A DNA stretch of 64,000 nt from M3007 sp041741155. Its GTDB lineage: Bacteria > Bacteroidota > Bacteroidia > Chitinophagales > Saprospiraceae. Shown here one piece after another: positions 60,401-64,000 of the stretch (position 1 is its first letter; each line of letters opens with the position of its first letter). A program made the translations under genes and the position numbers. Below the pieces are notes generated by a model. It searched no databases, was not told the origin of the DNA, and worked only from the letters and a program-made list of their open reading frames with translations. Location: positions 1-64,000 of the forward strand of contig JBGSKO010000211.1 of the NCBI GenBank assembly GCA_041741155.1, read 5' to 3'.

Positions 60401-61846
60401 ATGCTAAAAGATTCTGCTCTCCTGCACCATCATGCTTACATCAACGGAAAATGGGAAAGTGCCGATGGTGGTAAATCATTCCCCGTCACCAACCCGGCTT
60501 CCGGCGACGTACTTGCCCAAGTCGCAGACTGTGGCGTAGCTGAAACCCAACGCGCAATCGCTGCCGCCGAGGCCGCTCTTCCGGACTGGCGTGCTAAAAC
60601 GGCCGCCCAACGGGGCGCCTTGCTCATGCGCTGGAACGATCTTATCCTCGAACATGCCGAAGACCTCGCCCTGCTGATGACCCTCGAGCAAGGAAAACCC
60701 TTGTCCGAATCGCGGGGAGAAGTGCGCTATGGCGCATCATTCATCGAATGGTTTGCGGAGGAGGGCCGCCGCGTATATGGCGACATCATCCCGCCGCACG
60801 CACCCAACCTCCGGGTTCTGGTATTCAAAGAGCCGGTTGGGGTAGTAGCCGCTATCACACCGTGGAATTTCCCAAACGCCATGATCACCCGTAAAGTAGC
60901 ACCCGCTTTGGCTGCCGGCTGCACGGTAGTCGTCAAACCATCGGAGGAAACACCCCTTTCCGCACTGGCCTTGGCTGAACTGGCCGAACGCGCGGGCTTT
61001 CCACCCGGCGTGCTGAATATTATCACCGGCATGGACGCGCCAACAATCGGACAGGAACTAACCAAGAGCCGCGCTGTACGCAAACTTTCCTTCACCGGAA
61101 GCACCGTGGTGGGCAAACTGCTTATGCGCCAGTGCGCCGACACAGTCAAAAAAATCTCGCTCGAACTTGGCGGCAACGCACCGTTTATCGTATTCGACGA
61201 TGCCGACCTTGATGCTGCCGTAGATGGCGCCATAGCTGCCAAATACCGCAATGCCGGACAAACTTGCGTGTGTGCCAACCGTCTGTATGTGCAAAGTGGC
61301 ATCTACGATCAGTTTGTGGAAAAATTCACGCAAGCTGTTCAAAAACAGAAAGTCGGAATAGGTACAGAGCAGGGGGTGAGTATTGGACCGCTTATCAATA
61401 CCCGCGCTTTGGAAAAAGTAGAGCGACTTCTGGACGATGCCGTACAAAAAGGAGCGAAGATACTCACCGGCGGCCATGCACTCCAAGGCACATTTTATGA
61501 ACCCACCGTAGTGGCCGGCGTGAAAATGGGAATGGACATCTTGCAGGAGGAAATTTTTGGTCCCATTGCACCAATATCCCGTTTCGAGACGGAGGCCGAG
61601 GTAGTTCAGCACGCCAATAATACCCAATACGGCCTCGCCGCCTATTTTTACGGACGTGACGTAGGCCGCATCTTTCGTGTAGCCGATGCGCTGGAATACG
61701 GCATGGTCGGCGTGAATACAGGTATTCTCGGTACAGCCATTGCTCCATTCGGTGGCATGAAACAAAGCGGTATCGGGCGCGAAGGCTCCAAGTACGGCAT
61801 CGAGGAATTTTTGGAAATCAAATATGTCTGCGTAGCCGGACTGTAG
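60401..61846 (+). CDS. gabD: NAD(P)-dependent succinate-semialdehyde dehydrogenase-like aldehyde dehydrogenase
   Basis: A 481-residue aldehyde dehydrogenase. The catalytic Cys is in AGQTCVCANRLYV and the general base Glu in SLELGGNAPFIVFDDADLD. ITPWNFPNAMITRKVAPALA and FTGSTVVGKLL line the cofactor site. The pattern matches the succinate-semialdehyde dehydrogenase group (GabD), but substrate range cannot be read from sequence alone. It is preceded by the four-cysteine protein gene. Confidence 0.88.
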   Translation: MLKDSALLHHHAYINGKWESADGGKSFPVTNPASGDVLAQVADCGVAETQRAIAAAEAALPDWRAKTAAQRGALLMRWNDLILEHAEDLALLMTLEQGKPLSESRGEVRYGASFIEWFAEEGRRVYGDIIPPHAPNLRVLVFKEPVGVVAAITPWNFPNAMITRKVAPALAAGCTVVVKPSEETPLSALALAELAERAGFPPGVLNIITGMDAPTIGQELTKSRAVRKLSFTGSTVVGKLLMRQCADTVKKISLELGGNAPFIVFDDADLDAAVDGAIAAKYRNAGQTCVCANRLYVQSGIYDQFVEKFTQAVQKQKVGIGTEQGVSIGPLINTRALEKVERLLDDAVQKGAKILTGGHALQGTFYEPTVVAGVKMGMDILQEEIFGPIAPISRFETEAEVVQHANNTQYGLAAYFYGRDVGRIFRVADALEYGMVGVNTGILGTAIAPFGGMKQSGIGREGSKYGIEEFLEIKYVCVAGL

Positions 61847-61899
61847 CGGCGGGATTTATCCCGGCGAATGTGCCTTGGTGTGCAGTTTCGACGAACATT

Positions 61900-62994
61900 T
61901 TACAGCCCGTCGTTTGCGGCGGGCCATTGTGCTCCGTATTGCTCTACAAGTACATTGTCGTAAAAGTCTGCTTTTTCGAACAAGCGTTGGAGCGCTTGCA
62001 TGCCGGTTTCATCGTTCAGGTAGCGGTCGTATATGAGCAGAGAAAGTAAAATGTCTTGCTCGTGTACCGACAAGGTTAGGGCTTCATTGGTGAAATTTTC
62101 CCGTAGGAGGTACTCGTACAGGGGCTTGATATTTTCTTTTGGTAATTGGCACAAAATTGCATCAGCCGTCATCAGCCCTGTTTTGTCATGGTAGGTGATG
62201 TTTATTTTGGCACTGCCTTGCAGTATTTCCCAGCAATTGGGGCCACCGCGGCTAAGACTTACGTCGTGGCCGGTACGGGTGATAAGCGACTCGATGGTTC
62301 GAGGGATGCCTGTGGGCAGATATTCGTCCACCGAGCCGGGGAGTTGTACCCGATTGCCGCAAAAAGAGCAAAAGCCGTTTTCCACGGTTTTTGCAGACAC
62401 CACATTGGAACAGGCCGAACACCGACAAGTATCATCGGCATCAGCCTTGCGGTAGTCTTCCAGTGAATCATTCAGAAAGCCTACGGGCAGGGAAAAACCT
62501 ATGTTGTCGCCGTTTTGGATGATGAATGTGTTGATGCCAACCACATCGCCATCGTTGTCCACCAAAGGACCGCCGGAATTGCCCGGGTTCAGGGCGGCGT
62601 CAATATGCAGGTAAGGGATATTGTTCATCACTTCCCGGGTGCTGGAAATGATGCCATTTTTAACGGAAAACTTCAACCCAAACGGGTGTCCGATGGCCGT
62701 CACGGGATCGCGTTCGCGAAGGTTTTTGCCTACGCCCAAGTGCACATCGGGTAGTTCTGCCCCATTTTTAGGCCCATCCAGAAAAGCAAGGTCGTACTTG
62801 CGGTCGGTGTACCGCACCGTTGTCAATTGCTTTTTAAAGCGCGCACCCTCAATGATTACTGCCCGATTTCCCTCTACAACATGGTGATTGGTGACAATCA
62901 GCCCCCGGTCTTTTAAATAAAATCCCGTGCCAGTGCTGTACGGCGTGGCAATCTGGACAATGATGTCGCGGTAGATATCTATGAAATCGGACAT
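61900..62994 (-). CDS. Cytosolic trypsin-like (HtrA-type) serine protease with zinc ribbon and CesT/YbjN-like tail
   Basis: A 364-residue protein. The S1C protease domain covers residues 8-175, with triad His38 in IVTNHHVVEG, Asp68 in RKYDLAFL and Ser140 in NPGNSGGPLVD. No signal peptide or transmembrane segment precedes it and there is no PDZ domain, unlike DegP/HtrA. A zinc ribbon follows (C192-x2-C195 and C209-x2-C212). The last 110 residues look like the alpha/beta fold of type III chaperones or YbjN (LYEYLLRENFTNEALTLSVH). The gene lies 30 bp after a second unknown gene on the same strand. Cytosolic trypsin-like proteases are known from predicted bacterial conflict systems; whether this is one is open. 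Confidence 0.8.
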   Translation of the reverse strand: MSDFIDIYRDIIVQIATPYSTGTGFYLKDRGLIVTNHHVVEGNRAVIIEGARFKKQLTTVRYTDRKYDLAFLDGPKNGAELPDVHLGVGKNLRERDPVTAIGHPFGLKFSVKNGIISSTREVMNNIPYLHIDAALNPGNSGGPLVDNDGDVVGINTFIIQNGDNIGFSLPVGFLNDSLEDYRKADADDTCRCSACSNVVSAKTVENGFCSFCGNRVQLPGSVDEYLPTGIPRTIESLITRTGHDVSLSRGGPNCWEILQGSAKINITYHDKTGLMTADAILCQLPKENIKPLYEYLLRENFTNEALTLSVHEQDILLSLLIYDRYLNDETGMQALQRLFEKADFYDNVLVEQYGAQWPAANDGL

Positions 62995-63024
62995 GTTGTT
63001 TTGTTTATGCGGGCAAACCTTTCA

Positions 63025-63999
63025 TTACCCCTTTTCTCGCGTCACATCCAAATTTCGGATCATTTCCAGGAAGCTCTTGGCAAATAGCGGCATGGAGGAG
63101 AAATCCAAACGTTTGGTTTCGGGTCGGAGGCGCGGGTATTCGCGTCGGTTATTATCGGTTATTGTTTGGATGGCTTGGGTGATGGCGCGTTTGTCTGGTT
63201 GTCCGGAAGAGGAAGTATAGACCGAGAAGCCGATATCGCGGAAAAAGTCAGATTCTGTGACCTGGTAAAACAAATGGAGCAAATCGCGATCAGGCTTTGG
63301 CGGTACGTTTTGGAACAGCGCATTTCCGACGATGTATTGAGGTACTGCAAGCGCCAGTTCAAGATGGTTTTGACTGAGATGCCAGTCCATATTGGGTAAT
63401 TCCCCGTCAATAAGAGCGGCAATGCGTTCATGGTTGGCTGGCGGATTGACGCCGAAGGTGCTGCGGGTGCGGTACAGTTCCCGCAGGATTTGCTCTTTAG
63501 GCCGGTCGAGTACTTTTTGAAACTCCTTGCGCAAGGAAAGGATTTTCAACTGGTTGGTACGCTCGTCTTTGGTAAAATAGATGCCGTATATTTTCTCTAA
63601 AACATCCATCAAAAAACCCTCCGGGCGCAGGAGATAATCGAGCCGAAAAGCCAGCGACAGCAACAAATAAGCGTACCCGCCGGGGAACTTGTTGGGGTCC
63701 GGGTCAGCTTTGTCCATCAGTTCAAAAGCGGCCTTGATCTGTGTACAGAGGTAGTTGTATTTGACCGTTTTTTCTGCCTCAGGTATCGCTGCTTCGGGGG
63801 GCGTTTCCACAGGATGCAGGGTGCTGAATTCGTCAATGAGCAGATCGTCCTGTTTGTCCGCATGAACGGCCAGTTCGCGCAGGGCGTGCAGCAATTTAAG
63901 CGGCGATGCATCTATGCCGGGGGTATCAAAACGCAGCGTGAGGATATTGTCGGGGGAAAGGGCAAAGCGGCAGAACTTGAGGTTGTAGTTGTACTCCAT
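63025..63999 (-). CDS. Uncharacterised protein, partner of the trypsin-like protease
   Basis: A 324-residue cytosolic protein that I do not recognise. It is rich in helices. A 60-residue beta-like start (MEYNYNLKFCRFALSPDNIL) is followed by helical segments such as GGYAYLLLSLAFRLDYLLRP and SLRKEFQKVLDRPKEQILRE. No catalytic motif is evident. The ATG at 63999 is one base from the window edge, so a longer form starting upstream cannot be excluded. It is immediately upstream of the protease gene and probably co-transcribed. Its neighbours beyond the edge would be informative. Confidence 0.65.
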   Translation of the reverse strand: MEYNYNLKFCRFALSPDNILTLRFDTPGIDASPLKLLHALRELAVHADKQDDLLIDEFSTLHPVETPPEAAIPEAEKTVKYNYLCTQIKAAFELMDKADPDPNKFPGGYAYLLLSLAFRLDYLLRPEGFLMDVLEKIYGIYFTKDERTNQLKILSLRKEFQKVLDRPKEQILRELYRTRSTFGVNPPANHERIAALIDGELPNMDWHLSQNHLELALAVPQYIVGNALFQNVPPKPDRDLLHLFYQVTESDFFRDIGFSVYTSSSGQPDKRAITQAIQTITDNNRREYPRLRPETKRLDFSSMPLFAKSFLEMIRNLDVTREKG

Positions 64000-64000
64000 C

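Noticed and set aside
61850..61863. CGGGAT-TT-ATCCCG hairpin between gabD and the protease gene
   Set aside because: Too small a loop and no T-run; not convincing as a terminator.

Overview
The window reads as a chromosomal segment of a Bacteroidota bacterium, most likely a Saprospiria-type genome (phylum confident, family an inference). Supporting evidence is a SusC/SusD pair, type IX secretion and gliding parts (PorZ, GldH, SprB-type repeats with a C-terminal sorting domain), OmpA/PD40 envelope proteins, the Bacteroidota form of the arginine operon built around a transcarbamylase for acylated ornithine, and at least nine copies of the Bacteroidota -7 promoter motif TAnnTTTG placed correctly before genes. 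No rRNA, CRISPR array, insertion sequence or prophage was seen. There is one tRNA (Lys-TTT).

Layout. 0-5 kb: a DUF1800 protein, a 20-unit 9-bp tandem repeat running into the start codon of a HAD phosphatase, and a TonB-dependent receptor. 5-12 kb: a beta-propeller protein, an APC permease next to a fused histidine-degradation enzyme (FtcD), methionyl-tRNA synthetase, and a threonine dehydrogenase. 13-21.5 kb: a TolC-like protein and a SusC-SusD-lipoprotein operon whose susC carries an amber codon inside its signal peptide, then kynurenine monooxygenase. 21.6-25.8 kb: an OmpA/PD40 protein, a phospholipid-methyltransferase-like enzyme and GldH in one operon, and NAD kinase. 25.8-34.4 kb: an eight-gene arginine operon (GNAT-argG-argC-argD-argF'-argB-argE-argH) whose transcarbamylase has valine at the position that decides acetyl- versus succinyl-ornithine use. 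34.5-42.7 kb: a low-GC acetyltransferase, tRNA-Lys, rbfA-nadD-porZ, and on the other strand rluB-OMP-nadB. 42.8-47.1 kb: a 1434-residue secreted SprB-repeat protein with a CxxCH motif. 47.4-54.3 kb: fadN and fadA (beta-oxidation), a second OmpA/PD40 protein, and threonine synthase. 54.4-59.3 kb: an alpha/beta hydrolase, heme A synthase, and feoB-feoA. 59.6-64 kb: a cysteine-motif protein with an aldehyde dehydrogenase, then a cytosolic trypsin-like protease with a zinc ribbon and an unrecognised partner at the window edge.

The most notable non-coding signal is a probable chromosome replication origin between ctaA and feoB (about 56.46-56.93 kb). It has five exact TTWTNCACA DnaA boxes and an 11% GC stretch, with four more boxes in and just beyond ctaA. 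Two parS-like palindromes, upstream of and inside thrC (52.95 and 53.97 kb), support it. Other points of interest are the susC nonsense codon, the in-frame 9-bp repeat before the HAD gene, the succinyl-type arginine pathway, and the protease pair at the right edge. All calls rest on reading the sequence; no database search was run.
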